Assembly (NCBI GenBank): GCA_030834965.1
Contig: JAUQWW010000014.1
Span: forward strand, 26,636-90,635
Reading direction: 5' to 3'
Length of the DNA stretch: 64,000 bases
From: Gallionellaceae bacterium
GTDB taxonomy: Bacteria > Pseudomonadota > Gammaproteobacteria > Burkholderiales > Gallionellaceae
The notes beneath the pieces are model-generated. The model saw only the letters and a program-made list of their open reading frames with translations. It had not been told where the DNA came from and did no database searches. The first letter of the stretch is position 1; each line of letters opens with the position of its first letter. The position numbers and the translations under genes were made by a program. This document shows, one piece after another, positions 15,826-23,874 of the stretch.

Positions 15826-17262
15826 ATGAAACAGTCATTGCAACTCAGGCAGTCTCAGCAGCTGACGCTTACCCCCCAGTTGCAGCAAGCCATTCGCCTG
15901 TTGCAACTTTCCACCCTGGAAATGAACCAGGAAGTGGCGCGCCTGCTTGACGAAAATCCCATGCTCGAACGCGAGGACGACCACGCACAGTCCTATGCGC
16001 ATGGCGATGCAGCGGCCAGCTCCCCCACGGAAAACTCCTCAGATGCATCGGCGGACAATGAGGCGCCGCAGCACCACGAAGAAGAATGGCGGCAGCAGGA
16101 AGAATGGAATGAGCCTTCGTTCTCTGCCTCGGGCGCGTCGGATGACGAAGAGGAAAGCCGCACCGAGGTCGTGGCAGACAACCCCAGCCTGCGCGAGCAT
16201 CTCATCTGGCAGCTCAACATGAGCCAGCTTGATGCGCGCGACAAGAACATCATCGGCTTGCTGATTGACGCGCTGGATGATAACGGCTATCTGGCGCAAC
16301 CCCTGGAAGAGATCGCCGAACTGCTGCCGGAACAACTCGATATTACCCTGGACGACCTGGAAACCGCACTGACCCAGCTGCAACACCTGGATGAACCGGG
16401 CATCGGTGCGCGGACCTTGAGCGAATGTCTGGCCCTGCAACTCAAGGCGCTGCCTGATGACACTCACTGCCGCGACCTGGCATTGCGCATCGTGACGGAG
16501 CACCTGAATTTGCTGGCTGCACGTGACTTCACCAAGCTGAAGAAAATCCTGTCCTGCGATGACGCTGCGCTGCGCGCTGCGCAAGAACTCATTGTCCAGC
16601 TGAAGCCCAAGCCCGGCGCAGAATTCGAACAGCGCGCCGCCGACTATGTCGTGCCGGATGTGATCGTCGAGCGCCACCAGGGAGAATGGCGCGCGCGCCT
16701 GAACCAGGATGCCATGCCGCGCCTGCGCGTCAATCAGATGTACGCCAACATCCTGCAACAGCGCGGTGAAAAAAATGCACAGCAGCTTTCCGGCCAATTG
16801 AATGAAGCGCGCTGGTTCATCAAAAACCTGCAACAGCGCTTCGACACCATCCTGCGCGTTTCGCAGGCCATTGTCGAACGCCAGCGCCATTTCTTTGAGC
16901 ACGGCGAAATCGCCATGCGCCCCCTGGTGCTGCGAGAAATTGCGGAACAGCTCGACCTGCATGAATCCACCATCTCGCGCGTGACCACGCAAAAATTCAT
17001 GCTGACCCCGCGCGGTATTTATGAACTCAAATATTTCTTCGGCAGCGGTATTGAGACAAAAACGGGCGGCACGTGCTCTTCCACGGCCATCCGCGCGCTC
17101 ATCAGGCAATTTGTCAGCGAGGAGGATACGCGCCATCCCCTCACCGATAGCCGCATGTCGGAAATCCTGGCACAACAGGGCATACTGGTTGCACGGCGTA
17201 CCGTAGCAAAATACCGGGAAGGCATGAATATTCTTCCGGTCAATCTTCGTAAATCACTCTAA
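15826..17262 (+). CDS. rpoN: RNA polymerase sigma-54 factor (RpoN)
   Basis: Sigma-54 directs RNA polymerase to -24/-12 promoters and needs enhancer-binding activators. The 478-residue protein has the Gln-rich region I (LRQSQQLTLTPQLQQAIRLLQ), an acidic region II at about 45-115, the core-binding domain, a helix-turn-helix (HESTISRVTTQKF) and the RpoN box ARRTVAKYRE at about 456-465. Neighbours hpf, ptsN, hprK and rapZ are the usual companions of rpoN in Betaproteobacteria. Confidence 0.97.
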   Translation: MKQSLQLRQSQQLTLTPQLQQAIRLLQLSTLEMNQEVARLLDENPMLEREDDHAQSYAHGDAAASSPTENSSDASADNEAPQHHEEEWRQQEEWNEPSFSASGASDDEEESRTEVVADNPSLREHLIWQLNMSQLDARDKNIIGLLIDALDDNGYLAQPLEEIAELLPEQLDITLDDLETALTQLQHLDEPGIGARTLSECLALQLKALPDDTHCRDLALRIVTEHLNLLAARDFTKLKKILSCDDAALRAAQELIVQLKPKPGAEFEQRAADYVVPDVIVERHQGEWRARLNQDAMPRLRVNQMYANILQQRGEKNAQQLSGQLNEARWFIKNLQQRFDTILRVSQAIVERQRHFFEHGEIAMRPLVLREIAEQLDLHESTISRVTTQKFMLTPRGIYELKYFFGSGIETKTGGTCSSTAIRALIRQFVSEEDTRHPLTDSRMSEILAQQGILVARRTVAKYREGMNILPVNLRKSL

Positions 17263-17278
17263 CCATAAGGAGCAAGCC

Positions 17279-17602
17279 ATGAACCTCAATCTCAGCGGAC
17301 ACCATCTGGAAATCACCCCCGCCATCCGTGAGCATGTGCTAAGCAAAATCGACAAGGTCAAACGCCACTTTGAGAATGTCATTGATGTGAACGTAATTCT
17401 TTCCGTAGAGAAGCTGAAGCAGAAAGCCGAGGCCAACGTCCACCTGAGCGGAAAGACGATTTTTGTTGAATGCGACGATGAGAACCTGTATGTCGCCATC
17501 GACAATCTGGTCGAGAAGCTCGACCGCCAGATACTCAAGCACAAGGAAAAACACGCTGCCCGCCGCCACGATGAAACCGGCAAGCTGGTTGCAGCAGAAT
17601 AA
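17279..17602 (+). CDS. hpf: Ribosome hibernation-promoting factor, short form
   Basis: Hpf binds the 30S subunit near the mRNA and tRNA sites and supports formation of inactive 100S ribosomes in stationary phase. The 107-residue length is the short HPF/YfiA form with only the S30AE domain. It starts MNLNLSGHHLEITPAI and contains FENVIDVNVILSVEK and KAEANVHLSGKTI. An AAGGAG ribosome binding site precedes the ATG. The gene follows rpoN by 16 bases and is probably in the same transcript. Confidence 0.93.
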   Translation: MNLNLSGHHLEITPAIREHVLSKIDKVKRHFENVIDVNVILSVEKLKQKAEANVHLSGKTIFVECDDENLYVAIDNLVEKLDRQILKHKEKHAARRHDETGKLVAAE

Positions 17603-17662
17603 TAATAAGATAGGCAACAGTGCAGCGTGGAGATCAAGGTGCCGTCTCCTTCATCTCCTCAA

Positions 17663-17699
17663 CCCTCTCCCAAAGGGAGAGGGGGCAATCGCCCCTCCC
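17663..17699. repeat. Dispersed GC-rich hairpin repeat, copy 2
   Basis: A perfect CCCTCTCCC-AAA-GGGAGAGGG hairpin (17663-17683) is followed by a second small hairpin, GGGGC / GCCCC. It lies in the hpf-ptsN spacer. Confidence 0.75.
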
Positions 17700-17715
17700 T
17701 GTGTAAGGGAACATA

Positions 17716-17721
17716 TATAAT
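17716..17721 (+). promoter_or_regulatory. Candidate -10 element before ptsN
   Basis: TATAAT lies 38 bases before the ptsN start, just after the repeat at 17663-17699. No good -35 hexamer is present, so this is only a candidate for a separate ptsN promoter. Confidence 0.3.
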
Positions 17722-17759
17722 GGCCGCCGCTCTTTCCCTTACCGGACCTGGTTGAAGTT

Positions 17760-18215
17760 ATGAATCTGATCAGCAAAATCCTTCCCCCCGAAAACGTCAT
17801 ACTGGATACCGATTCCACCAGTAAAAAACGGATTTTCGAACGGGTCGGAATATTATTTGAAAATACCCAGCAAATTGCGCGCAGCCAGGTATTCGACAGT
17901 CTTTTTGCACGCGAGAAGCTCGGCTCGACCGGCCTCGGGCAAGGCGTCGCCATCCCGCACGGCCGCATCAAGAACATGCGCGATGCAGTTGCCGCCTTTG
18001 TCAAATCACAAGCACCCATTCCGTTTGACGCACCGGACGGGCAGCCGGTCAACCTCATTTTCGTGCTTCTGGTGCCGGAACGCGCCACCGACATGCACCT
18101 GCAACTGCTAGGCGAACTGGCGCAAATGTTCAGCGACAAATCCTTCCGCGAAAAACTGCAGGCCAGCAACGACCCGGCAGTCATCCATCAGCTGTTTGCC
18201 AACTGGAAGGCATGA
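17760..18215 (+). CDS. ptsN: PTS IIA-like nitrogen regulatory protein (EIIA-Ntr)
   Basis: PtsN is the terminal phosphoacceptor of the nitrogen PTS (PtsP-NPr-PtsN). In Proteobacteria it regulates potassium transport and sensor kinases and does not transport sugars. The 151-residue protein has the phosphorylated histidine His67 in GVAIPHGRIKN. Sequence from ILPPENVILD to the end matches a complete EIIA of the fructose/mannitol type. It is followed by hprK, which would control HPr phosphorylation. This is the incomplete PTS typical of Betaproteobacteria. Confidence 0.95.
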   Translation: MNLISKILPPENVILDTDSTSKKRIFERVGILFENTQQIARSQVFDSLFAREKLGSTGLGQGVAIPHGRIKNMRDAVAAFVKSQAPIPFDAPDGQPVNLIFVLLVPERATDMHLQLLGELAQMFSDKSFREKLQASNDPAVIHQLFANWKA

Positions 18216-18269
18216 GGCACTCCCGATGCCTGCAATAATTCAACAGCCCGGCCAGACAAGGTGCCTGTA

Positions 18270-19208
18270 ATGGCGCAGGTCAATATCCAGCAACTGTTCG
18301 AAGACAAGCAGGAACGGCTGGCCTTGAGCTGGGTCGCGGGTGCGGATGGCGCCGACAAGATACTCGACAGCGAACGGGTCAATGCATCCAATATGGGATT
18401 GATTGGCCATCTCAACCTGATCCACCCAAATTGGGTGCAGGTGTTGAGCAACACCGAACTCGATTACCTGCACACCCTGTCGCCCGCCTCCCTGAGCGAT
18501 GCACTGACACAGCTCGAACACAGCGGTGCTCTGTGCCTGATCGTGGCGGGTGCGATTGAAGTCCCTCAATACCTGATCGACTACGCAAATCGTACGCGTA
18601 CCCCACTGTTCCGCTCCCCGTTCTCCAGCGTGCACCTGATGTGGCTGATGCGCCATTACATCGTCAAGGCGCTGGCGGAATTCACCACGCGCCACGGCGT
18701 GTTCCTCGACGTACTGGGGGTCGGCGTGCTCGTCACGGGAGAGAGCGGCGTGGGCAAGAGTGAGCTGGGGCTGGAGCTGATCACGCGCGGCAATGGCCTG
18801 GTGGCGGACGACATCACCGAACTGTATCGCGTGTCTCCGGAGACCCTGGAAGGGCGCTGCCCCGAGCTGTTGCGCGACTTCCTCGAAGTGCGCGGACTGG
18901 GCGTGCTGAATATCCGCACCATGTTCGGCGAAACAGCGGTGCGGCGCAAGAAGAGCCTGAAGCTTATCGTGCACCTGTACCGTCCGCCCGGCGGAGACGT
19001 GTCGCAGCTGGAACGTCTGCAGCTCAATGCCAGCCATCAGGAAATCATCGGCGTGAAAATCAACACGGTCACGATCCCCGTGGTCACCGGCCGCAACCTT
19101 GCAGTACTGGTGGAGGCAGCCGCACGCAATTTCGTTCTGCAGCAGCGCGGCATCGACACCATGCAGGAATTCATCAGCCGCCACGAGCAGCACATGCAGG
19201 AACAGTAA
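18270..19208 (+). CDS. hprK: HPr kinase/phosphorylase
   Basis: HprK phosphorylates and dephosphorylates the regulatory serine of HPr. The 312-residue protein has an N-terminal domain of about 130 residues and a C-terminal kinase domain. The latter carries Walker A GESGVGKSE (157-165), the catalytic histidine in RHGVFLDV (His142), and the HprK signature near EVRGLGVLNI. ATG 18270 is preferred over the in-frame GTG at 18261 because an AAGG site lies at a good distance. No sugar-PTS permease gene is nearby, so the role is likely regulatory. Confidence 0.95.
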   Translation: MAQVNIQQLFEDKQERLALSWVAGADGADKILDSERVNASNMGLIGHLNLIHPNWVQVLSNTELDYLHTLSPASLSDALTQLEHSGALCLIVAGAIEVPQYLIDYANRTRTPLFRSPFSSVHLMWLMRHYIVKALAEFTTRHGVFLDVLGVGVLVTGESGVGKSELGLELITRGNGLVADDITELYRVSPETLEGRCPELLRDFLEVRGLGVLNIRTMFGETAVRRKKSLKLIVHLYRPPGGDVSQLERLQLNASHQEIIGVKINTVTIPVVTGRNLAVLVEAAARNFVLQQRGIDTMQEFISRHEQHMQEQ

Positions 19209-19223
19209 GTTTTGGGTAACCAC

Positions 19224-20063
19224 ATGCAGCTATTTCTGATCAGCGGCCTATCCGGCTCCGGCAAGAGCGTCGCGCTCAAGGCCCTGGAAGACACCGGCTA
19301 TTATTGTGTGGACAACCTGCCCGCCGAACTGCTGCCTGCCCTGATGAACAGCCTGCAGCAGGCCGGGAATACACGCGTCGCCGTCAGCATCGATGTACGC
19401 AGCGGCGGCAGCGTGCAACAGCTGCCGCATTTCATCGAGCAACTCAAACAGCGCAACGTGGATATCCATCTGCTGTTCCTCGATGCGCAGACCGACACCC
19501 TGGTGAAACGCTTTTCCGAAACGCGCCGCCGCCACCCGTTGAGCAATGATCAGAGCACGCTGCCGGAATGCATACAGCGTGAGCGCGAACTTCTCACCGA
19601 GATCAGCAACATCGGCCACCGCATAGACACCAGCGAGCTCGGCGCGAATGCGCTGCGCGCCTGGGTCAAGGGTTTCATCCAGGTAGACCGCGCACGCCTG
19701 ACCCTGCTGTTCCAGTCATTCGGCTTCAAGAACGGCATTCCGCTCGATGCCGATTTCGTATTCGATGTGCGCTGTCTGCCCAACCCGCATTACGATCCCA
19801 TCCTGCGACCCCTGAGCGGACGCGATACGGCCGTGATCGATTTTCTCGAGCGTGTCCCAAACGTGCAGAGAATGTACGATGACATCCGCAGCTTCGTCGA
19901 GGACTGGCTGCCCTGCTTCATCAACGACAATCGCAGCTACCTCACCGTTGCCATCGGCTGCACCGGCGGGCAACACCGCTCGGTTTATCTGGCGGAAAAA
20001 CTGGCGCATTATTTTGAAGCGCAACAGCAGGTGCTGCTGCGCCACCGCGAGCTAGCCATCTAA
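19224..20063 (+). CDS. rapZ: RNase adapter/P-loop protein RapZ
   Basis: RapZ binds small RNA GlmZ in enterobacteria and guides its cleavage by RNase E, so controlling glucosamine-6-phosphate synthesis. The role in Betaproteobacteria is less studied. The 279-residue protein has Walker A GLSGSGKS at residues 8-15, [10 protein letters not shown], and a C-terminal part with [20 protein letters not shown] 19224 is chosen over a TTG four codons earlier. It ends the block that began with kdsD. Confidence 0.95.
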   Translation: MQLFLISGLSGSGKSVALKALEDTGYYCVDNLPAELLPALMNSLQQAGNTRVAVSIDVRSGGSVQQLPHFIEQLKQRNVDIHLLFLDAQTDTLVKRFSETRRRHPLSNDQSTLPECIQRERELLTEISNIGHRIDTSELGANALRAWVKGFIQVDRARLTLLFQSFGFKNGIPLDADFVFDVRCLPNPHYDPILRPLSGRDTAVIDFLERVPNVQRMYDDIRSFVEDWLPCFINDNRSYLTVAIGCTGGQHRSVYLAEKLAHYFEAQQQVLLRHRELAI

Positions 20064-20136
20064 AACGCTTCAATTCGAGCCACAGGGTGTCAGAAAACGG
20101 TCCAGGTGCAACCATGAGCGCCATATCACCATTTGC

Positions 20137-20180
20137 TTTTCTCTGTGCTCTCTGTGGTGTACTCTGTGGCTCAGTAGTTT
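20137..20180. repeat. Dispersed CTCTGTGCTCTCTGTGG repeat, copy A
   Basis: CTTTTCTCTGTGCTCTCTGTGG lies just before the NusG-domain gene. Its reverse complement (accacagag...cacagagaaaa) matches the sequence at 21183-21210, so the two copies are inverted around the gene pair. Confidence 0.55.
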
Positions 20181-20197
20181 TCCACAACTCAGCAACC

Positions 20198-20572
20198 ATG
20201 CTATCCATCGCACACATCAAACCCGGCGACTGGCTCACCCTGCTCCTCGGCGCGCTGCTTACAGCATTCCTCGGTGTCACACTGTGGCAGGGCGGTGCGG
20301 CTGACAAGGCCATCATCCGCAGCGGCGGCAAGATATTCAGCGTCGTGCCGCTGTCGCGCAATCAACTTATTTCTGTACCTGGCCCGCTCGGCATCAGCCA
20401 GATCGCGATCCACAACCTGCAGGCACGCATCGCCTCCGATCCCAGCCCGCGCCAATACTGTGTGCGCCAGGGGTGGCTGAAGCAAGCAGGCGAAGTCGCC
20501 GTCTGCCTGCCCAATCAGGTCAGCGTCGAATTGAGCGGCAAGCAGAAAAATTATGACAGCCTCAATTATTGA
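20198..20572 (+). CDS. NusG domain II-containing protein
   Basis: This 124-residue protein has one N-terminal membrane segment (WLTLLLGALLTAFLGVTLW) and a C-terminal NusG-II domain. Its marks are GPLGISQIAIHNLQARI, QYCVRQGWLKQAG and VCLPNQVSVEL, with two conserved cysteines. The domain should face the periplasm. I chose ATG 20198 because the in-frame upstream start at 20087 would translate a dispersed repeat. Such proteins are commonly encoded beside Gx-type membrane proteins, as here, and sometimes beside ApbE flavin transferases. The function is not established. It overlaps the next gene by 20 bases. Confidence 0.8.
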   Translation: MLSIAHIKPGDWLTLLLGALLTAFLGVTLWQGGAADKAIIRSGGKIFSVVPLSRNQLISVPGPLGISQIAIHNLQARIASDPSPRQYCVRQGWLKQAGEVAVCLPNQVSVELSGKQKNYDSLNY

Positions 20573-21230
20573 AGATCGCGGTGAAGGGAGCCCCCGCAAT
20601 GGGGAGGCCGACGGGTTCCCAACGGCTACGCCGTTACCCGTTCGCACAAGTGAGAAGGGAGAAGAGGAAAATCCTTCTTCAATCCTGCTCGGTACGTCCG
20701 CTGAAGATCACCACATCGCGCGCATGGCGGCGCTGGCGCTCGGCCTGTCGGTGCTGGAAGCAGCCATCCCCTCGCCGCTGCCGGGCGTCAAGCCGGGGCT
20801 GGCAAACATCGTCACGCTCATCGTGCTGGCGCGCTACGGCTGGCGCACCGCAGCCTGGGTGACGCTGCTGCGCGTGCTGGCAGGCAGCCTGCTGATGGGC
20901 AGCTTTCTCACTCCGGGATTTTTCCTCAGCCTCAGCGGCGCGCTATGCAGCCTTGCGGTGCTGGCAGCGAGCCAGCACTTACCTTCACGCTGGTTTGGCC
21001 CGGTAACGCACAGCATTTTCGGCGCTTTTGCACACATCGCAGGACAACTGCTGCTGGTCTATTTCTGGCTCATTCCGCATACCGGCCTGGCTTACCTCGT
21101 TCCCATCTTCGCTGCTGCGGCGTTGCTGTTCGGTACGGTGAACGGGCTGGTTGCCGCGCACTATCTGGATAAAAACCCGATTAACCACAAGATACAGAGG
21201 CACAGAGAAATGCGGCCGGATTGTCTTTAA
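20553..21230 (+). CDS. Gx transporter family protein (heptaprenyl diphosphate synthase component I family)
   Basis: This 225-residue membrane protein has about five helices after residue 55. Its signature is IPSPLPGVKPGLANIVTLIV. The Pfam name refers to component I of heptaprenyl diphosphate synthase, but the fold resembles small-molecule uptake proteins and the true substrate is unknown. The first 50 residues are hydrophilic and look like translated intergenic sequence (GEGSPRNGEADGFPT), and a shorter form from Met58 is possible. The last residues (NHKIQRHREMRPDCL) are encoded by the second copy of a dispersed repeat. It is coupled to the NusG-domain gene upstream. Confidence 0.75.
   Translation: MTASIIEDRGEGSPRNGEADGFPTATPLPVRTSEKGEEENPSSILLGTSAEDHHIARMAALALGLSVLEAAIPSPLPGVKPGLANIVTLIVLARYGWRTAAWVTLLRVLAGSLLMGSFLTPGFFLSLSGALCSLAVLAASQHLPSRWFGPVTHSIFGAFAHIAGQLLLVYFWLIPHTGLAYLVPIFAAAALLFGTVNGLVAAHYLDKNPINHKIQRHREMRPDCL
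21183..21210. repeat. Dispersed accacagag repeat, copy B
   Basis: AACCACAAGATACAGAGGCACAGAGAAA overlaps the 3' end of the Gx-family gene. It is inverted relative to copy A at 20137-20180. Confidence 0.55.
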
Positions 21231-21249
21231 ATAGGCGGTGAAGCAACTC

Positions 21250-21858
21250 ATGAAAACCATCGTCCTCGCCCTGACCGGCGCATCCGGCCTGCCCTACGCC
21301 ATGCGCCTGCTCGAATGTTTGCTGCAAAGCGGACAGCGCGTGCATCTGGTGTATTCGCAGGCGGCGCAAATCGTCGCCAAGCAGGAACTGGATTTTGTGC
21401 TGCCCAACCGCCCGCAGGATGCGGAAAAAATGCTGGCGGAGCGGCTGGGACAATTCAGTGGCGAGCTGCGCGTGTTCGGGCGCGACGACTGGTATGCGCC
21501 CATGGCTTCCGGCTCCAACCCGGGCGATGCGATGGTGATATGCCCTTGCACCATGGGCACCTTGGCGGCCGTGGCCGCAGGCCTGAGCGACGACCTCATC
21601 ACCCGCGCGGCCGATGTGATGCTCAAGGAAAAACGCCCGTTGATTCTGGTACCGCGCGAAACGCCATTTTCCGCGATTCATCTGGAGAACATGCTCAAGC
21701 TGAGTCATGCCGGCGCAGTCATTCTGCCGCCCAACCCCGGCTTCTATCACCACCCGCAGAACGTGCAGGACCTGGTGGATTTTGTGGTGGCACGGATACT
21801 GGACCATCTGGGTGTGGAACATGCACTGATGCAGAGATGGGGAGAATCTTCGAAGTGA
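21250..21858 (+). CDS. ubiX: Flavin prenyltransferase UbiX
   Basis: UbiX attaches a dimethylallyl group to FMN to make the prenylated flavin used by the UbiD decarboxylase in ubiquinone synthesis. The 202-residue protein begins MKTIVLALTGASGLPYAMR, with the FMN-binding GASG. It also has APMASGSNPGDAMVICPCTMGTLA and ends with a typical helix. ATG 21250 matches the family start better than the GTG at 21238. UbiD is not in the window. Confidence 0.95.
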   Translation: MKTIVLALTGASGLPYAMRLLECLLQSGQRVHLVYSQAAQIVAKQELDFVLPNRPQDAEKMLAERLGQFSGELRVFGRDDWYAPMASGSNPGDAMVICPCTMGTLAAVAAGLSDDLITRAADVMLKEKRPLILVPRETPFSAIHLENMLKLSHAGAVILPPNPGFYHHPQNVQDLVDFVVARILDHLGVEHALMQRWGESSK

Positions 21859-21920
21859 GCGCAAGCAAACATTGCCCCCCAACCGTCTCTTCCGGTATAG
21901 TTCACTCCGCCGTTTAAACC

Positions 21921-22160
21921 AATTGGGAGAGCGTGCTGCCCATCAGCAAGGGCGCACCGCCGAAGGCGCAACACCCGTAACCGCTCAGGCTCATGAACCA
22001 TTGATGCAGGCAAATCTGGAGAGCGTCAATCACACAAGGCTCGCGTAGCGAGTCTCTGTCCCCCTCGCCCATTTATGGGAGAGGGATGGGGAGAGGGTAG
22101 TTGACCACCGAAGGGGCACGCGACAGCTGTCGTAATCTCTCAGGTATCAAGGACAGATGG
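21921..22160 (+). promoter_or_regulatory. Tandem glycine riboswitch upstream of gcvT
   Basis: Two glycine aptamers lie in series. Aptamer 1 (about 21921-22010) shows GGGAGAGCG, hairpin P2 TGCTG / CAGCA, CACCGCCGAAGGCGCAA and CTCAGGC. Aptamer 2 (about 22011-22160) shows CTGGAGAGCG, GACCACCGAAGGGGCACGC and CTCAGGTATCAAGGACAGA. These are the conserved cores of the family, and the element sits directly before the glycine cleavage genes. In aptamer 2, helix P2 (GTCAA 22025-22029 with TTGAC 22101-22105) is interrupted by 71 bases containing a dispersed hairpin repeat. A terminator at 22161-22192 follows. Glycine binding is expected to allow read-through. Confidence 0.92.
22056..22100. repeat. Dispersed GC-rich hairpin repeat, copy 3, inside the riboswitch
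   Basis: CCCCTCGCCCAT / ATGGGAGAGGG followed by ATGGGGAGAGGG lies in the P2 arm of the second glycine aptamer. Next to it (22040-22054) is CTCGCGTAGCGAG, the same tail that follows copy 5 at 25320-25335 in reverse orientation. Confidence 0.75.
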
Positions 22161-22192
22161 GGCGAGGCAGAATGATTCTGCCTCGCCTTTTT
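22161..22192 (+). terminator. Rho-independent terminator controlled by the glycine riboswitch
   Basis: A 12-base-pair stem GGCGAGGCAGAA / TTCTGCCTCGCC with loop TGA is followed by TTTTT. It ends 20 bases before gcvT and directly follows aptamer 2, so it is the expression platform. Confidence 0.9.
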
Positions 22193-22211
22193 ACTTTCTG
22201 AAAGAATAAAA

Positions 22212-23300
22212 ATGACGCTCCGGCAAACTCCTCTCAATGCAGCACACCGCGCCATGGGCGCAAAAATGGTCGATTTCGGCGGCTGGGACATGCCGGTGAA
22301 TTACGGCTCGCAAATAGACGAACACCATCAGGTGCGCCGCGATTGCGGCATGTTCGACGTATCGCACATGCGCGGCGTGGATATGCGTGGTGAGGGCGTG
22401 CGCGCCTTCCTGCGCCACCTGCTGGCCAACAATGTGGACAAGCTGACGCTGCCCGGCAAGGCGCTGTATTCCTGCATGCTGCTGCCCAGCGGCGGCGTGC
22501 TCGACGACCTCATCGCGTACTTCATGAACGAGCAATGGTTCCGCATCGTGGTGAATGCGGGTACGGCGGACAAGGACATCGCATGGATGCGCGAGCAAGC
22601 CGCAAAGCTCGCGCCGCAACTCGAAATCATTTCGCGCGACGACCTGGCGATGATCGCGGTACAGGGCCCGAACGCACGCACCAAGGTTTGGGAGGCGCTG
22701 CCCGGCAGCAAGGCATTGACTGAGCAGCTTGTCCCATTCAGCGCTGCCGTGATGGGAGAAATGTTTATTGCGCGCACCGGCTATACCGGCGAAGACGGCT
22801 TTGAGGTCATGATACCGGCCCAGGCCGCGCCATTTTTATGGGATACGCTGGCACAAAAAGGGGCCAAGCCCATCGGCCTCGGCGCACGCGACACGCTGCG
22901 TCTGGAAGCAGGCATGAATTTGTATGGCCAGGACATGGACGAGACCATCAGCCCGCTGGAGGCCGGACTGGCATGGACGGTGGACCTGAAGAGCGAACGC
23001 GACTTCATCGGCAAGGCTGCGCTCCTCGCCAGCCCGCCCGCGCGCAAGCTGGTCGGCATGGTGCTGCTGGATCGCGGCGTACTGCGCGGCCACCAGAAGG
23101 TAAATACCGCGCACGGCGAAGGCGAGATCACCAGCGGCACCTTCTCACCCACGCTGGAAAAATCCATCGCGCTGGCGCGCGTGCCGAAAAATGTGCAGAT
23201 CGGCGACACGGTGCAAGTGGCGATACGCGACAAGATGCTCGCGGCAAAAGTGGTCAAGTATCCGTTCGCGCGCAATGGAAAGGCCGTCGTTAGCCTGTAG
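22212..23300 (+). CDS. gcvT: Glycine cleavage system T protein (aminomethyltransferase)
   Basis: GcvT transfers the methylene group from the aminomethyl-lipoyl arm of GcvH to tetrahydrofolate and releases ammonia. The 362-residue length is typical. Marks are the N-terminal [33 protein letters not shown], the [10 protein letters not shown] motif, and [18 protein letters not shown] in the folate-binding region. The ribosome binding site is weak and lies just after the terminator stem. It is the first gene of the riboswitch-controlled operon gcvT-gcvH-gcvPA-tpx-gcvPB. Confidence 0.97.
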   Translation: MTLRQTPLNAAHRAMGAKMVDFGGWDMPVNYGSQIDEHHQVRRDCGMFDVSHMRGVDMRGEGVRAFLRHLLANNVDKLTLPGKALYSCMLLPSGGVLDDLIAYFMNEQWFRIVVNAGTADKDIAWMREQAAKLAPQLEIISRDDLAMIAVQGPNARTKVWEALPGSKALTEQLVPFSAAVMGEMFIARTGYTGEDGFEVMIPAQAAPFLWDTLAQKGAKPIGLGARDTLRLEAGMNLYGQDMDETISPLEAGLAWTVDLKSERDFIGKAALLASPPARKLVGMVLLDRGVLRGHQKVNTAHGEGEITSGTFSPTLEKSIALARVPKNVQIGDTVQVAIRDKMLAAKVVKYPFARNGKAVVSL

Positions 23301-23371
23301 TCGTTAGCGGTTAGTTAACAACTAACAACCGCACAGCGACAAAGCCAACTAACGACTAGCGACTAACGACT
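23299..23371. repeat. Short inverted and direct repeats (CTAACGACT) between gcvT and gcvH
   Basis: AGTCGTTAG (23299-23307) is the inverse of two CTAACGACT copies (23349-23357 and 23363-23371). The sequence begins exactly at the gcvT stop. It could form a hairpin in the gcvT-gcvH message. Confidence 0.55.
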
Positions 23372-23390
23372 CAATCAAGGAGAAAAAAAC

Positions 23391-23780
23391 ATGAGCAACC
23401 CCAGCAACCTCAAATACACCGCCTCCCACGAGTGGGTCAAAACCGAAGCCGATGGCACGATCACCATTGGCATCACCCAGCACGCGCAGGAACTGCTGGG
23501 CGACATGGTATTCGTCGAATCGCCCGCAGTTGGCCGCAAGCTGAAGGCCGGTGAGGAATGTGCAGTGGTGGAATCGGTGAAGGCCGCCGCCGACGTGTAC
23601 GCACCAGTTGGCGGTGAAGTGGTAGCCGCCAACGGCGAGCTCGACGGCGCCCCCGAGAAAATCAATGCCGACCCGTACGGCGCATGGATATTCAGGCTGA
23701 AGCCGGACAATGCCGCCGACCTGAACGGCCTGATGGATGCTGCGGCATACGAGGCACATGCGGCTAGCGAAGCACACTGA
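23391..23780 (+). CDS. gcvH: Glycine cleavage system H protein
   Basis: GcvH is the lipoyl carrier that shuttles the aminomethyl group between the P and T proteins. The 129-residue protein has the lipoylated lysine Lys64 in [14 protein letters not shown] and the conserved YTASHEWVK at the start. The ATG follows a strong AAGGAG site. Its place between gcvT and gcvPA is standard. Confidence 0.97.
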   Translation: MSNPSNLKYTASHEWVKTEADGTITIGITQHAQELLGDMVFVESPAVGRKLKAGEECAVVESVKAAADVYAPVGGEVVAANGELDGAPEKINADPYGAWIFRLKPDNAADLNGLMDAAAYEAHAASEAH

Positions 23781-23788
23781 ACAACATA

Positions 23789-23844
23789 CCCTCTCCCCAT
23801 CCCTCTCCCGCCAGCGGGGGGGTGCCCGGCAGGGCGGGAGAGGG
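23789..23844. repeat. Dispersed GC-rich hairpin repeat, copy 4
   Basis: CCCTCTCCCCATCCCTCTCC is followed by an arm ending GGGCGGGAGAGGG in the gcvH-gcvPA spacer. It can fold into a long GC-rich hairpin. Confidence 0.75.
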
Positions 23845-23874
23845 AACGGCTCATAGCATCTCCAAGGAATAGAA

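Noticed and set aside
16039..17175. 378-codon minus-strand frame opposite rpoN
   Set aside because: Mirror of a recognised gene, no family features.
18240..19223. 327-codon minus-strand frame opposite hprK
   Set aside because: Antisense shadow of hprK, no ribosome binding site or motif.
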